Positions 46,314-59,892 of a stretch of 64,000 nucleotides of DNA are shown here, piece by piece (within the stretch, counting starts at the first letter, position 1; each line of letters begins with the position of its first letter). The notes under the pieces are model-generated. The model searched no databases and was not told the DNA's origin. It saw only the letters and a program-made list of their open reading frames with translations. Origin of the DNA: Gnomoniopsis sp. IMI 355080 (Eukaryota; Ascomycota; Sordariomycetes; Diaporthales; Gnomoniaceae); contig JAPEVC010000169.1 of the NCBI GenBank assembly GCA_027946555.1, positions 17,434 through 81,433 on the forward strand, in the 5' to 3' direction. A program made the translations under genes and the position numbers.

Positions 46314-47175
46314 TTAGAAGATACGCTTGGGGGGAGACATGGTAGCCTTGATGGTCAGGCTACCAACGTTCTGCCAGCCCTTCTTCAGCAGAGAGACCAG
46401 GTAGTTGATGGCCAGCATGATGTTTCCGACCAGCTGCTCCTGGGTCATGTCAACGTTGCCGACGGCGACACCCATGCAGAGAACCTTCTTGAGCTGGAAC
46501 TTGATGGTGGACTTGACCTCGGTGATCTTGTCGCCGAGGTTGTCGGCGTGGGAGACAGGGGTGGGGAACTTGCCGGCTGTAAAGGTGAACGAGATTAGCA
46601 CGTGAATAGGAACTATGTGCTGATTTGCCGACAAGAGTGGCAGGGAGGGTAGAGAAACTTACCCTTGGACAGACCAGGACCCAACAGACGGGGAATCTGC
46701 TTGATCAAGCTGTCGGAAGCGATGAAGGCATCGTACTTGCGTGCGAGCTTCTTGATGAGCTTCTTGTTCTTGTTCAGCTTCTTCAAGTCATCGGCAGACA
46801 TGGCGTCGACACCGCCGTGCTTGGCACGATCGATATCGTGCTGGTCACCCAAGATGCAGATGGACATGTTGGGGCGGGGCACGGAGGGCAGCTTGACGGT
46901 GCCAGAGAAACGCTTGTCACGCTGAGGGTCATAGTTCTTCAGGCCAATCTGGAGCTCGACAGTCTCGAGGAAGTTGCGCTTCTTGGTCTCGGTGGCTGTT
47001 TTTGAAATGACTGTCAGTTACGATGTCGACCGCGACGGCAGTCCGCGACGGCAGTCATGGTGGCGATGGCGTTGATGCAACAACAGCCAAGGCAGTCGAC
47101 GGATTGGGTTGACTAACAGTACTCAAGGAGTTCGGCGACGTGCTGACGCACTCCGGCGACCGTGATCTTAGACAT
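46314..47175 (-). CDS. RPL1: 60S ribosomal protein L10a (uL1), 3 exons
   Basis: Exons 47175-47118, 46995-46663 and 46576-46314 give 217 aa, the same length as yeast Rpl1. Introns are 47117-46996 (122 nt, GTTAGT...AACAG) and 46662-46577 (86 nt, GTAAGT...TACAG). The sequence is unmistakable: MSKITVAGVRQHVAELLEY, KKRNFLETVELQIGLKNYDP, RDKRFSGTVKLP, a lysine-rich LKKLNKNKKLIKKLARKY in domain II, LGPGLSKAGKFPTPVSH and the C-terminal VGSLTIKATMSPPKRIF. uL1 forms the mobile L1 stalk of the large subunit and helps release deacylated tRNA from the E site. It is the best anchor for phylogenetic placement in the window. The first intron contains a 13-bp tandem duplication. Confidence 0.98.
47030..47055. 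repeat. 13-bp tandem duplication in uL1 intron 1
   Basis: CCGCGACGGCAGT is repeated twice without a gap. It lies in the middle of intron 1, away from the splice sites, so it should be neutral for splicing. Confidence 0.75.
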
Positions 47176-47332
47176 TTTGACGGTCTTCCAGTAGAAATCT
47201 CGGGTTTCTAATGGTGAGGATTGCTGCGTTGACGTCGATGGTTCTTTGATGAGAGGAAGGTCTGGTGGTGGGCGGTTTCAAGCGATTTGGCAGACAAAAA
47301 CTCTTTGCCCCACATAATCGGGTCACGTGATG

Positions 47333-47340
47333 ATAACGGA
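47333..47340. promoter_or_regulatory. TCACGTGA palindrome upstream of the uL1 gene
   Basis: A perfect 8-bp E-box palindrome about 160 bp upstream of the uL1 ATG. CACGTG is the site of bHLH factors such as Cbf1-type proteins, which often control translation genes in fungi. The position fits; binding is inference. Confidence 0.45.
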
Positions 47341-48466
47341 AAAAATCGCATTCATCTTTTCTTACCTACTTTTCTTCGATCATGAGCAAGAATACAGTAT
47401 TGACGCGGTCGCCGGGCAAACAGCAAATATTAATTGGAATAGCTATCAATGCTTCATTCGCGTGGTGAGGCAGTCACTCTCCCCTTACTACAAATGATCG
47501 CGCCTATCGTTTTTGAGGCCCGTGTTGGCGCGGCAGCCTCGCAGCTCGAGGGTCTGCCGCGATCGACACGACGCATCCCACCCGTGTAGAGTATAGTACA
47601 CACGCACGCAGCATTGGGTGAATATGGCATGCTATTATTTGCACATTGTCAAGCCGTCGTGGCGGGTACACTGCACACGGAAAGTGTGGCTGCACGGGGC
47701 AAGACGAGGCAAAGCGACCAGACAAGCCATCCGGACATCCATCAAGCTGTCTCAGGTGTCGCGCCTTTCTTTTCCCCCATCACTGAGCTACAAGATCATG
47801 GAACACTGCAAATCTATCTTTTCGCATGTTGAAATGTCGCGACCATTCCACCGCCAGGTACCTAGGAACGACGTGCCTGGCAGTTAGGTGATCGGTAATG
47901 TACGTTACTTAAAGAGGCCGGGAACGGAAGAAAATCCATAGGGAATATGGGATGACCCTCAGCAAGCCGCCGTAGCGGAGCCTCGTTTTGGTTAATAAGT
48001 TGTTTCCTCACATGACGGTGTGGAAAGAACCCATACTGATGTGAAGAAGGAAAGAGAAAAAAATCAGCAAGATTCAACCGCGCTGCCGCAATATATATAT
48101 TGGCGGCTTTGATCGCGCTAGTGCCTAGTGGGGGCTAGCGCGACTCGTGGTCAAGCCACAAGCCACACCTGACGCCACAGCTTGATGTCCTACAATGTTC
48201 CTGACCAGGGGAGTCGATGCGGAAGTCACTGCGGTCGCCGGTGTGTGAATTCGACTTAGGGACGATCGAAGTTTCTTCGAATGCCTGCACCAACCAAATA
48301 GGTATCTACGCGTACTGTGATCCTTCTAACCATCAGGTATAGCATAGCAAGACGAACTTCAATCCAAAAGCGCCACAAGCAATTTAGAAGCTCCCATCCG
48401 TAGTTGTGCCCCGTACGTGTGTCCTATACTTTGAAATCAACCCATATATATAAAGACCAGCAGCTC
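47341..48466. other. Intergenic, no gene seen
   Basis: Upstream of uL1 and downstream of the Sip3-like gene, both on the minus strand. Short frames only, on both strands. There is an ATATATAT stretch near 48091-48100. Nothing further supported. Confidence 0.5.
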
Positions 48467-51400
48467 TCAGGACCCAGCCATCTTCGACCTTGTCTCTAGC
48501 AGTCTAAGAGTCTCCAGTCTACAGCTCCCACAGTACTCAGCGTGCCACCCCTTCAGGCTCTCAATTCGCTTCTCATCCACTGGCCGCATAACCTTTTGTT
48601 TCCCATCAATTACATCCGTAGTTGCAGCCGTCTTGCTGCTACTAGTGCCGGAGCTGCTCGCATTGCTGCTCTTGTCAGTCAACATCATCTTCACCTGCTC
48701 ACACCTCAAATTTTCATCACCCAGCCAGTTCTCCCACTCGCTCTGAATCATCTCCTTCTCAATGTTGTTTACCACACGCATGGCGACGAGAAGGTCGTGA
48801 CGATATGAGCCCAGTCGCTGACGTGTGCGACGGAGCCGCCGAGCTGTCGCCTTGCTATTACTTGAGCTCAGCGTGGCGCCAGCTTCCTCATACGGTGCGT
48901 CCAAAGAGGTGTTGTTCATGATCTGGCGGAATGTATCGTAGCTAGAGGACAGCCAATCAGTAACTCTCCGAGTGGAAGTAAAGGACAGGGCGCGAATTCG
49001 GGACAACTTACCATTCACTGGCCCCGTGTTGGTCCACGACCACGGTGTTCAGGGCAGCTTCATCCAGATCTGCAATGTACACAGCCTTGCTCATCATGGT
49101 GTTCGGCCCCACGCCAATGCGACTCATAAACTTCCTCGCACGCCTTTCCGTCCACCAAGTGGAGCCCTCGCGGCCAGTAAACACCGCGTTCGTGAGCACG
49201 CTCACCGCCAACACAGCGAGGATTATCCTGTGCGCAGTGAACACCTCGAAGAGCTTGCCCACGGCCGCAAAAGTCCACGTCAGCAGGCTGGTCGCCACGC
49301 TCAGCAGGAAACTCCGAAGCACCTCCAGCACCATCTCCGTAAGCGTACGCGGGCGGATCATGTTGCCTGATGTCTTTCTCCCTCCAGTGGCTGATGTATT
49401 ATCCGCCATGTTGTCGCCCGGCGTGAAAATGACCATCTGCGTCTGCTGGCCGATATTGCCGTACACTTGAATCGCCCTTTTGGTTCGGCTGTGTGGACCC
49501 AACTTGCGCACTTGATCAGTGGCCACGTCGGCGAGCTCTTCAGCATCGCGGCGGGCATCCTCTAGCGCCTGTCTCTGCACGAACATCTTGGATAGTGGCG
49601 GTGTCTTAGACCACTCAACCTTGGTGTACAGCGCGAGCTTGCACTTGGACTTTCCGACATGGGTTATAACGACCTTGGTAATGATCTTGAATGAGCTTGA
49701 ATGCGGTAGGTGCCAAGGGGTCTTGATATATGTTACCACGTATGTAGTATGATCGCTAAATACGTCGATAACTTGCTGATCGACCACGTCTTTGTCGATA
49801 GACTTTTTGGCGCGAGCCATGATGCCGATTGTGTCGACCTTGAATTTGAAGTCGCGGGTCATCTTGCCGTGATCAACGAGCTGCCAAGGGCCTTGCGCGA
49901 TCTCCTTGGCATGTCGCTCGAAGTAGAGCTTGGGGAAAATAAAGGATTTGTCGCCAAAAAGCACATGAAAGCAGGCCTTGGCGCTGAGCTCAAAGTTACG
50001 CTCCTCGATAGGTTCGCCCATGTCTTCCGGCTCGTAGACGACGGGGTGAGCCGGTAACTGAAATTTGGGCACTGCTTTGCGGACTGCTCGCGCCGACCTT
50101 CCACCATGGGAGTTGTAAGTCTTCCTGAACACTGGCCGGCCATCAGCAGTACCATCGTCCATGGGTGTGTTGGATGCGACCTCCTCCCAGCTCTCTGCGC
50201 TAGGACTGTTCTTTTCGTACTCTTCATTCTCAAGGTTCATGAGAGCTGTGACTGTCTCGGAAGCATTCATCGGCTCCTCTGACTGTAGGTCGTCAACCAA
50301 AAGGTTGAGTCGGGAGTGGAGCAAGTTCAAATCCACCAGGAACGTTTTGATGATAATCCGAGTCAATCCAGTGGCGTTTTCAGCTTGACTGAGGTGCAAA
50401 TAAAGAAAATCGCAATCCTTGCCTTTCGCCGACGTTACTTCCGATATGATGTCAAGGCTGAGCGTATAAGCAACGATCAAGCCCATTTGGTGTCCGTAGA
50501 AGTACATATTGTCAGGCGTAACATAGATGCGACCGTTACCCGTCATGCCCGTGCTTCCCGTGGCGCCCTCGACAGGCGTGCTCGTCCAAGCGGCATTGAA
50601 CACCAGCACCAATTTCTCTTCAAGTGACACGTTGGGGAATAACAACCTGAACTGAGGGTGATGCGCCTTGAGCTCGGCAGGGTACGTCGGTGGGAATACT
50701 TCGCCGGTAGGCTTCTCGAATATCCTCTGATCACCCGCAGCATTGCCTCCGACGCTCAGACTCTGGCGATGAGATGGCACGGCGATTCCCAGTGCAGAGT
50801 CGCCGCTAGCAGGCACCGTCTGCGTCTTGGCCGAGACAAGAGGATCGTCGTCCAATCTGAGATATTTCGTGTCAACTTCGTGGGATGAGTACATCGAGTT
50901 CCAAGGAATGGTTCCCCAGTAATTCGCGACAACAGCCGTAGGCAACCCACTGCTACCATCCGCAGTAGCTGCACGTTCGGCGCTGACCGAAACAGCAACC
51001 TTACTAAGGAATGTGGTCGTTGGTGCCTTTGCGAGGGTAGGCGGTGCGAGGCTGCTGTAGTTCTTGAGCTCACCGACAGGTTCCAGTCTTGGTGACCCAG
51101 TCCGAGCCAGGTTTGTTAATGAGGCGTTGTAGGCCGCGTACCCGGGCAACAGGCCGGAGCTAGCACTGAGGAGTCCGGTGATGCCATCTGATGGGCCTCC
51201 ACCAAAAGCCTGTCGCCGATGCAGCTCCAGCCGCTGCATAATGCGCGATGCATGCTCTCGTCCTGATTCACCCTCCTCGCGCGGTAGGTCCCGAGCAATG
51301 TCTCGCGCCATGCCCGTGACTGAGCGGCGTGGGCCGGCGCCGACGTCAAAACTGGCGCGACCGCCGTCAGTGCCTGGTACAGGCAACGTGCCAGACCTAT

Positions 51401-52832
51401 CTACGCCGCGAAGATCGTTCTCTTCGAGGTGCTCCAAGGTCTTGGCTGAGAACTCGGGTATGGTGGGCGGAGTGATGGCAAAAGCAGGATCGACGCCGCC
51501 AGGGAGGCCCTTTGGGTCGCGTTCTGCGCTGGCGTCGAATGCCTTTTTCTTCGCAACTTCAAAAACTTCAAGCCACTCCTGCAGCTCGGCCTGCGTCTCG
51601 GCCTGAAGCAGGATATTTTGTGACTTGGTCTTGATCTCGAAGCAGAAACGACGCTCTTCCTGGACAGCGGGCCGGGTATTGCAGAGAAGCACACCAATCT
51701 CGTCGCCCTGCAGAACGCCCTGAGGTCCCTGCACGAGCCATCCAAAGATGCCATGGCGGCAGTAGTACCACCTCCTAATCCAATTTGTTCGCGCCGGCTT
51801 TCCTGTCACAGTCTTGAGGAATAGCCAACCTTGCTTTTCCGAGATCACAACGCTATCGTCCTTCGGCTGAAGATTCACTGGGCCTTTGCTACCCAGGAAG
51901 GCAACAGTACTTGAGCTGTAATCGTCCAGCTCACGGGACGGCTTAAACGTTGCCAAAGCAGTCTCGCCCACATCTCTCCTCGCAGATTGTAGCTCCCTTT
52001 TGAATACTGCCTCGCTGGCCTCCATCTCTTTGCTCCACCCGCGGATGCGCGTCATCTCGTGCTCGTACTTGTTACTTCCAAACGACACGTCACGCCATCG
52101 CCGCATCTCCTTCCATACGTCTGACGATACACGCACAAGCAACTTGTCGAGCGTGAAGCGGATCTGTGGCGCCAGCTGGCAGTAGTCCATGCTGGCCTTC
52201 AGATAGGCCTTGCGCGTCTCGTATACCGAGAAGGCATCCTCACGCAGGGCCGAGGCCTCCTTAGCCTTGCTCTGCGCGACGTAGCGGGCGAGTGTAGAGT
52301 CGAACGTTCTTTGCGCGGTATCAAATAGCCGTCGTGTCTCTTTGAAGGTGCGCAGCTCGCCATGGAGGAAGTTTCGGATCGGATCGGCCGTCAGCACATC
52401 CATGCGCCGCATGACGCTCAGGATCTGGCCCCACCAGTCCCTTTGTGCATCGCCGACGCGTTTGAGCGCGAGCAGTGTATAGTCTGGATCGATGAGGCCA
52501 TCGGCACCAGTCGGGGGCGGTGTTGTCTGGCGCGTGAAGGCGTTGATGGTGGACTCGAGCGCCAAGATGTCATGGCTGACCTTGGTGGAGGCCCGCACGT
52601 ATTCGTCCAGCCACTGGGAGATGTGGTCAACCTGGTCGGCAAAGTGAACGGCAGCGGCACGGAATGTCGGAGAGTCGAGGGCGGCTTCATTGAGGCCGAT
52701 GGGCATAGCAGACGACGGTGTCTTCTTGGCGGTGTTCCGACGGCGTGGGGAATCAGAGGGTGAGCCCGAGGCTTGTTGATTGGGAGTCTTGGCGCCAGCG
52801 GGGGGAGCTGGCGGACCGCCAGAGTCAGCCAT
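48467..52832 (-). CDS. SIP3: BAR-PH-VASt protein, Sip3/Lam-type lipid-transfer family, 2 exons
   Basis: Exons 52832-49012 and 48941-48467 give 1431 aa. The 70-nt intron (GTAAGT, CTGAT branch, CTCTAG) is in phase 2 and its removal extends the protein by 158 residues. Domains in order: Pro/Ser-rich N-terminus; helical BAR domain about 40-290 (FADQVDHISQWLDEYVRAS); PH domain about 330-435 (KQGWLFLKTVTGKPARTNW, RRWYYCRHGIFGWL); a long disordered linker; a second GRAM/PH-like segment about 695-830 (LLFPNVSLEEKLVLVFNAAW); VASt domain about 940-1130 (CFHVLFGDKSFIFPKLYFER, a START-like steroid-binding fold); and hydrophobic helices about 1175-1230, an ER membrane anchor. This is the architecture of yeast Sip3/Lam3 and Ysp1/Lam1, which sit at ER-plasma membrane contacts and take part in sterol transport. 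The extra C-terminal part is acidic-basic and helical (NNIEKEMIQSEWENWL). Start: ATG with no competing upstream ATG in frame. Confidence 0.92.
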
Positions 52833-55800
52833 TGTGGGCGATGGAATTTGGGACGGAATCGAAGGCTATCGAAATGATGAAGTGTATCGACACTTCATGG
52901 TGTTGAGCACACTGCTCAGGGGTTGAGATTGGCCTGTTGATACGTAGGTAGGATGGACGTGGATTGAGCAACAGACGCGCACGGCGCTCAGCACGGTTCT
53001 AGCTTGTCGCTAATGTTGCCGCTTGCCTGCACGTCGTCTCGCGTTTCGAGCCGGCCGGCAGAAGCGATGATCATCAACACACGGAGGAGCAGCAGATTGT
53101 TTCTTCACGATCACCCAAGACTTGACGTCGGCGTTGGTTGTCATAACATGACAGAGACACTTGCGGCTGACTATCCGACAGCTTGGGTCATGGAGAATAA
53201 GCAAGGATTTAGGAATTATTAGCGTTTCATCCTCATGCTGACAGGTCGATAGCCCCCACTCTGCGCCAGATCCTCTACGGCAGGTAAGTTCATTTAATTA
53301 GAACCACAGGGAATCCTGATGGGCCTCGCGCTCAACTCAGTGAAGACAAGCCCTGAGCACATCTGATGGATGAAGCTATCACAAAGTATTCACGTGAGCT
53401 GAGCATAAGAAGAAGAAGTGACACAGCTGGCCACTCAAGTTGAAGCTGCCATCCCATTTTCTTACTGGAAGATATCAAGCCGTCGTTTTGAAAATATGCG
53501 GGGGCCCCAGAGCAAATCAACCTTACTTGGAGCTTTAAGCTGGAACCATACACCCGGAGCTCACCATCCAAACCGGGAAAGGTATCACGTTGCTCATTCC
53601 ACAGACCAATTTATATCTGTGGCAGTTTATAAATAGATCTAGTCGCAAAGTCATCTAGTAATTCGGACGCTCAGACAACTCACACATCAGACCTATGCTA
53701 GAAGTAAAAGAGGTCGTAACTTTAGTCGAACGACAGTAGTTCCACTCGTGTGGCAATCGTGTGCGATGCGATTCAAGTCGCTGTTTCCGCCGCCCAGGGG
53801 AGGGTGGTGAAAGTCGAATCTTGCGGGGGTACTGGACACGGGAGGCAGCCGATGCGTTGTCAATCCAGTTTACTTCATTGAAGCAGCATGCAACAACAGG
53901 TACGACTACGCCTGCTACCATGTAGCTATGCTCGTGGAGTATTCGACGGTCTGGTAGGTATGGGAGCCCGAAAGTGATGACCTGCCGCTTCCTGAATACC
54001 AAACTCCGCATCGTCAGACAAAGGGTGTCACCCAAAGATTGCCCCGTCAGTTCAGACACCCCCGACACCGAGCCACTATGGCTGGTGAAACAAAACAAAG
54101 ACTTACTGTAATGAATGGGTCGGTGAGTGCCTGCACGGGAAGATGACGTTTCGTGGCAAACAGTGGCTGTTTGTTTGGTTGTGTCCACGTCGGCCAGATC
54201 GCCTCCTTTCACAACATGTCGAGATACTTCCCACTGACTTGATCAACCTTGCAGTCTTTTGTGCATCCGGATGGCAGGGACAGCCGCCGGGTCTCAGATA
54301 GAGTTTTCAAGTGCAGAATCATTAGACGATCAGTGAAAGCCAAATACCCCATTGAAGTAATAATAAATATGCATGTTTGGTTTCTTGAAGCGATCCAGGA
54401 AAGGTTCGCCCCTGGAGGATGGCGGAAAATACTCAGGTAGGCGCGGGTGATCCACATCGGCTTCATGCATCCGTTCGCAGCTTTCAGCTCGTCAAGGATC
54501 GTATCTGCGAGAAACTTCCAGGAGAGACATGTCGAACTTGGTCCGACTATAGCGCCTCATGTGTACCGAATGCCGAACCAGCAGGAAAAGTTCACATTCG
54601 GTAGCCTTTTGGGACACCTGCATGACAAGTTGCAACGGCGCAGGCAGGGCTGGCTGGTTGGCAGGGCCAGACACCGGAATATGCAGAGCCGTTTAAGATG
54701 CTGGCTGCGCCACGAACCGATGAAGCCTTCTTGCCAAGGGAGATCCTGCCATGAAAAGCGATCGACGAGGTCCCATGTAATCCCCCTGCCCATCCTAGCC
54801 ACCCCACAGTTTAGAGCCGCCGAGACGCCCCACTGGGATGATTCAACCCCTGAGCCGATCTTGACGCACCTCCAGGGAGGAATCTGCCGAGTCAAGCCGA
54901 TCATTTGCAGGCTAGGTAGACAAAGTTGCGCCTTCGGTGAAGAGGATGATACATAGTATCTCTCGGTATAGAGGTAGAGAGTCGTAGGATATATTCGAGT
55001 TGCTAGGGCATGAGGTACCGGACCCAGAGCCGCCGTCAGGTTGGACGGGTGGGAGATGGCAATAGTTGACAGCTCTTTTTGCCGATGTCAGGACCAAAGT
55101 AGACACTGCCATGTACTGTACTATAGTATAGGAGCCGTGGCCGGATTTTGGTCGCGAGTCTGTGTGAACGGCAGGGTCTGAACTCCGGCTCCCGCGCATA
55201 AGAGATTCGACGGCAGCGTTTGGTGCGTCTACCACTTTGGGAAGTGCCCGCAGCAGGCGAAACGGGTCCAGCGAGCTTAGACGCCCCGGACGCGTAACCG
55301 GGTGCCCTGGCCCGGAATGGTGGGAGACGTTACCATAGCTGATGGCAATATAGGCAGCGGCACATTTTACGGGAAGCCACCAAGACAGCCCGCAAACTGA
55401 TGTGCAGTACAGTTACGCTGTTGGCGTTGCTGGATCTGGCATGAGCACGTTCGAAACGAAACGTTTTGTGGATACAGGTTGGAGTCGTCAACCTTGTCCG
55501 GCAGTGAAAGCCTGCCGCCGCGCTTGTGGATTCTCGCACGGCTTCGACGGTCCGGCACCAAGCAGGTGCCTGGAAGTTGAGAATAACCAGAGGAAATAAA
55601 ACCAGAAAAATAACAACATGCCATACCATGCCGATGCATTGAATGGACACTCTGGCACCAGTAAACGTTAGCGAGCGACCCATCCGTGGAGTCGCATGGG
55701 GTCCATCTCCATCTGTTGCATAGCCTGCCTCCCGCATCATCGGCTGCCTCTCACTCTAGGCGCTGGCTGTGTGCATGACCAGCAGATGCAAGTTCTGGTT

Positions 55801-58800
55801 CCCATGCCATCGTGCGGCTGCAGCACGCAGACCTATTGTCCATGTGAAAAGTGATGAAAACGGATACCTTGCAGGGACGGCAAGTCAAGTGACCAGAATG
55901 AGAGTCGTGCCATTTGTGTGAAGGAGCGCCATGAGATGTGACTGAGGGCGGCTTAGGCGGTTGTTCAGCGGTTGATGGAACTGTCAAGGACAGACTAAGG
56001 AAAACCGGGGATGGGAGGGTGTCCATGTGTCACAGACCGCATACTGGTCTGGGCGTCCTGTGGGTTGCGTGAGCTCTGGTTAGGAAAATTTTGGTGATGG
56101 GGGCCGAAAATAGAAAACAGAGAGTTGTCCGAGAGGGGTTAGGAAGCTCACGCCCGGAAGAAAGAGTATGGCGCTAAGGCTCGTTTGGGCAAGCATCCTT
56201 GCTGATCAGCTCTTGGGATGATCCCTGCCTTTGACAGACCTCCCGATGGGGCCCACGACTACCACTTCTGCCAGTTCTGCCAATATCCTCGACATCTTCC
56301 AAGGTAGCCACTTTTGCCTTTTCGCCCCTCTGGCACTCCCGTATCTGCACTTCACTGCGCTACCGCATCAGCAAGCTCCTTTTAAGACGTATTCCAGTCG
56401 TGGCTGAGCAATGTCGGTAGTCCCATTGACACCGTTGTGTTGCCACGAGACTTAACCTCCCCATGACTATTGTCAAAAACTTGGAAATCATGGTATTGGT
56501 ATTGGCACGTGTGCGACATGGTCACAGGCCTGCTATTCGGGCGGTGGATTGGCTCTCCGGACCCCTCTGGGGTTGACTCATACCATCTATGCAGTCATAT
56601 CGATCCCCTTCCATGGCGTATGTCTCTTCGGCTCCTCTGCGACAAGCTGAGCTGAATGGCGTCTGTCGCGACTCGCCTTGGTTTGTCGCCACTCTGGACA
56701 CTGCTGGGTCCCAGGCCCCATCATCTCGGCAGTACTGTACAAGGCCCATGGTATGGAGCGAAATGCTTCATTTGGACCCGAAGCTTTCTCAGCTCTCTAT
56801 CAGGATTGGCCCTTGGCTCAATTCAACCAAGATTGCAAAAGACACTACACGACACCATGGACGCAGCTTGGACCGCGTCCCCACTTGCAGACAGTGCCGT
56901 GAGCTGGCTCGGGATCGACTGCTGTTGCGTCCAAGTCATGAACTTTGCCCCGGCCGTGAGGCTGGAACGTCTCGGAAATTGACCCGAATAGGAAATATTT
57001 CCAATTGGGTTCGCTTAGTCTTGTCTCTAGTCAAGAGGCTTGAACGACAGTCTCCCTCCGGTGCCTGCATTCTCAGGGATACATCCACCAAACTACCTCA
57101 TCGTGAGATTCTGCCCCCTCTGTGCGCCCACTCTGTTATGGTTTCCCAGCGCTGATTTTCAATTTAGGACCAATCAGAATTCAGATACGCCTCCTCGTTG
57201 AAAAATTGCTGACCCCTTCTGTTTCGAGACGGCCAGCCAATCACGAGCCAGGATTGCCCTTTCAGCCTTCCACACCTAAGCTTACCCTCGGCGCTAGGCA
57301 TGGGTCGCTTTTTGCGCAAAGCCATTCGATAGGCTCTCCTCTTTTCTCGAAATGGCTCTCTTCTGGCTTCCCAGTGAGTGGGACAGCCCACTGTGCCGGT
57401 GCTTAGGGGACTCTGACAGGAGACCTTGGGTGGCCCTGGATGGCCCTACCCGCTGCCATAACACAAATCGACCTTGCAAGAGGGCCACCATCTGATGGCT
57501 TACCCCAGATTGCGTTATCTTGATCGTCAGGGGAATAGTCTGGCTTTCGATCCATGCATGTGGCCGATTCTGGACGTATGTGGGAGCCAGAATCTTACTT
57601 CTAGGGGTGCTTGACGCAGCGCGGCTGCTGATCCGGACGCGATCCCGCGATCCAGCCCGCACTCATGGGTTGTCCATGTCTTTCGATTCTTTGGGTCGTA
57701 CTCTCGGTCACGCATTTGTCTGTTTCAAAGTTGGCCCCGTACGAGAAGGACAGAGGCTGACCAGCATCTGGGTTTTTCAACAGGTACAATCTAATGACGC
57801 GGGAACGTCTGCGCTGCTCCCGGACGATGTTCCGAACAACCCGAGATGATTGCGGCGGAGATCAGGGCTATCGGGTCTCCTCCTTCCTTGAACGAGTTGT
57901 TCCCACGTCGTCGACCGAAAGGGTCTTCGGTGGCTCTCGATCTCCAGATGTAATGACCAAACTAGGTGCAATTTAACGGTGGTGGGACTGCTGGAGCCAC
58001 CTACCATTCGCAGGTTGTATCTTGAAATCTGATGAATTAGAATTATTTCTGGTTTGAAACGAAGACAGGGTTGCACTCGTGAGGGCCAAGAGTGTATTTT
58101 CAAAGAGAGCTGGTCATTGTCCACACGAGCAAGTATGCCAACGCTTGGTAAAAAAAATAAAAAATAAAAAATTGGGACAACATGTGCTCTGCTTCTCAAT
58201 TATGGGGAGACATACTACCCGCGGAGAGTCTGTGTAAACATCTAGGTACTCTTAGTACCAGATGCGGTGGCGTCTAGCAATATTTCCAAAATGCACAGAT
58301 ATGTTAGTGATGACCTGCACAGTAGGCGCTGAGGTGGTGGAAACATTCTACAAAATCCTACGTTGATCCTTTCGCGACTTGGCGACTGGCGGGTTTTGCC
58401 GATCTCCACGGCAAATTGGTCGTAACGTACCATCTTGTTTGCGCTGCGGATTCGGGCAAGGCATCTGTCACTGCTCCGCACAAATTGCATTGCGACCCTC
58501 TCTGGCTTTCTTGTTGAAGCTGGGGGAACCAAATCGGACCGGATGCTTGCTGGGGTCCAGGGTCAATCCATCTATTCCATCGGCGCTTATCCCGGTTAGT
58601 CTTCTGACATCTGTCCGCGCCATACACGCGGTCCGGACAGTCGACCTGTTCCGGCCTTGCTTGACAGAAATTGCAATTCGATGAGATACTACAGTACTTA
58701 GGTTTATTCTCCGTCGACACTGGGCCGGCGCCACCCACGAGAAGGCCTTGCAGATGCGTCTGGGGCTGGTCCTGGACGAGACCTTTTTCAGGCCCAGCAT

Positions 58801-59892
58801 GTGGCCCGTGTATCCTTGCGATTGAGACTCCAACTCCCGCACCAGACGTCGGGAGGCGTACCGGTACAAGGGCTGCGGGTGGCGCTGCACCCGCTACGAC
58901 TGCGACTCTTCAGCTGCGGTTGCAGGCCGTGACACTTCCGATTTGCTTGACCTTTCGTCGGACTGTTCGCTGCAGGTCTTTGCACAGCCCACCTTGTAGC
59001 AGTACTGTACCGGCTTCCCGCGGCCAACTTTTGCAGCCTCGGTGGCGCCAGTCGCCTAATCCAACCTTGGGGGACTCCCCCCTCATCCTTCCCGTCAATA
59101 GACTTTGCGTTTTTTTTTTGCGGTACAAACGGGACGTCACTTACAGGGCATACCCTCTCTTGACAGACATGCATGGATGCCAGAATGCCTGCTCCTAGCA
59201 GCGAGCATGGATGAGCTGACATAGCAGAACCAGGACGAGTCTGCATAGCACTAATACTAGCCTGCCAGCCTGCTCGTCCCAGTGCCACCAGACCTGGCAC
59301 CCGGGTAGGTACCGTCATGGCTGACATTTTATGGACATCAACGAGTCTCCATTACCATGTATATCCATTTCACAAGGAGCCCTAGAGAAACCCCTAAGAG
59401 ACCGAAAGCGAGAGGCACAATAATACCTGCACTCCATCTACGGGCAGGGCGAACAACCTGCATGCCGAGCGATGGCGACGTAGCGTCACATAGTGCGTCC
59501 CTGCCATGATGCTTTCTGTACTCCACTCTACTGCATATGGCACTACGGTCTACAAGTACCTTGTTCTTCGGACAGCGGGCGGAGGCAGTATAACACCCCA
59601 CCCGCCTCTCACCATCCTTTGCGAGTTTTTCTCTCCCTCCTCCCTCTTCACGAGTACCTCGTCCGTCATTCTCTTCTATCAATTCTCACGGTAGCAGGCG
59701 TGCAAGCTAATTCATCCCCTTGTTCTTGGGACCGCCAAGCTCCGTCATCCTTATTTCTTATTTCATTCACATCCCACCTCTCAAACTTACGTTCCCGCCC
59801 TGCTCGTATATCCTTAGCCGCCCGGCCTACCCTCGTGTATACCCCGCCAACACCTGTCGCCTCACACTCACACACTCACACAACAACACGTC
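52833..59892. other. Seven-kilobase stretch without a convincing gene
   Basis: Only short frames with no family signature, overlapping on both strands. The longest (188 codons at 56589-57155, 185 codons at 54212-53655) have stops and starts in all frames and no splice-supported neighbours. A/T runs occur at about 58148-58170, and a T-run at 59111-59119. The last 300 bp (59580-59890) are strongly CT-rich and form the promoter and leader of the next gene. The stretch may be regulatory, non-coding, or contain decayed repeats that I cannot recognise by eye. Confidence 0.45.

Noticed and set aside
53655..57155. 185- and 188-codon frames in the 7-kb gap
   Set aside because: No domains, no in-phase exons nearby and equally long frames on the opposite strand.
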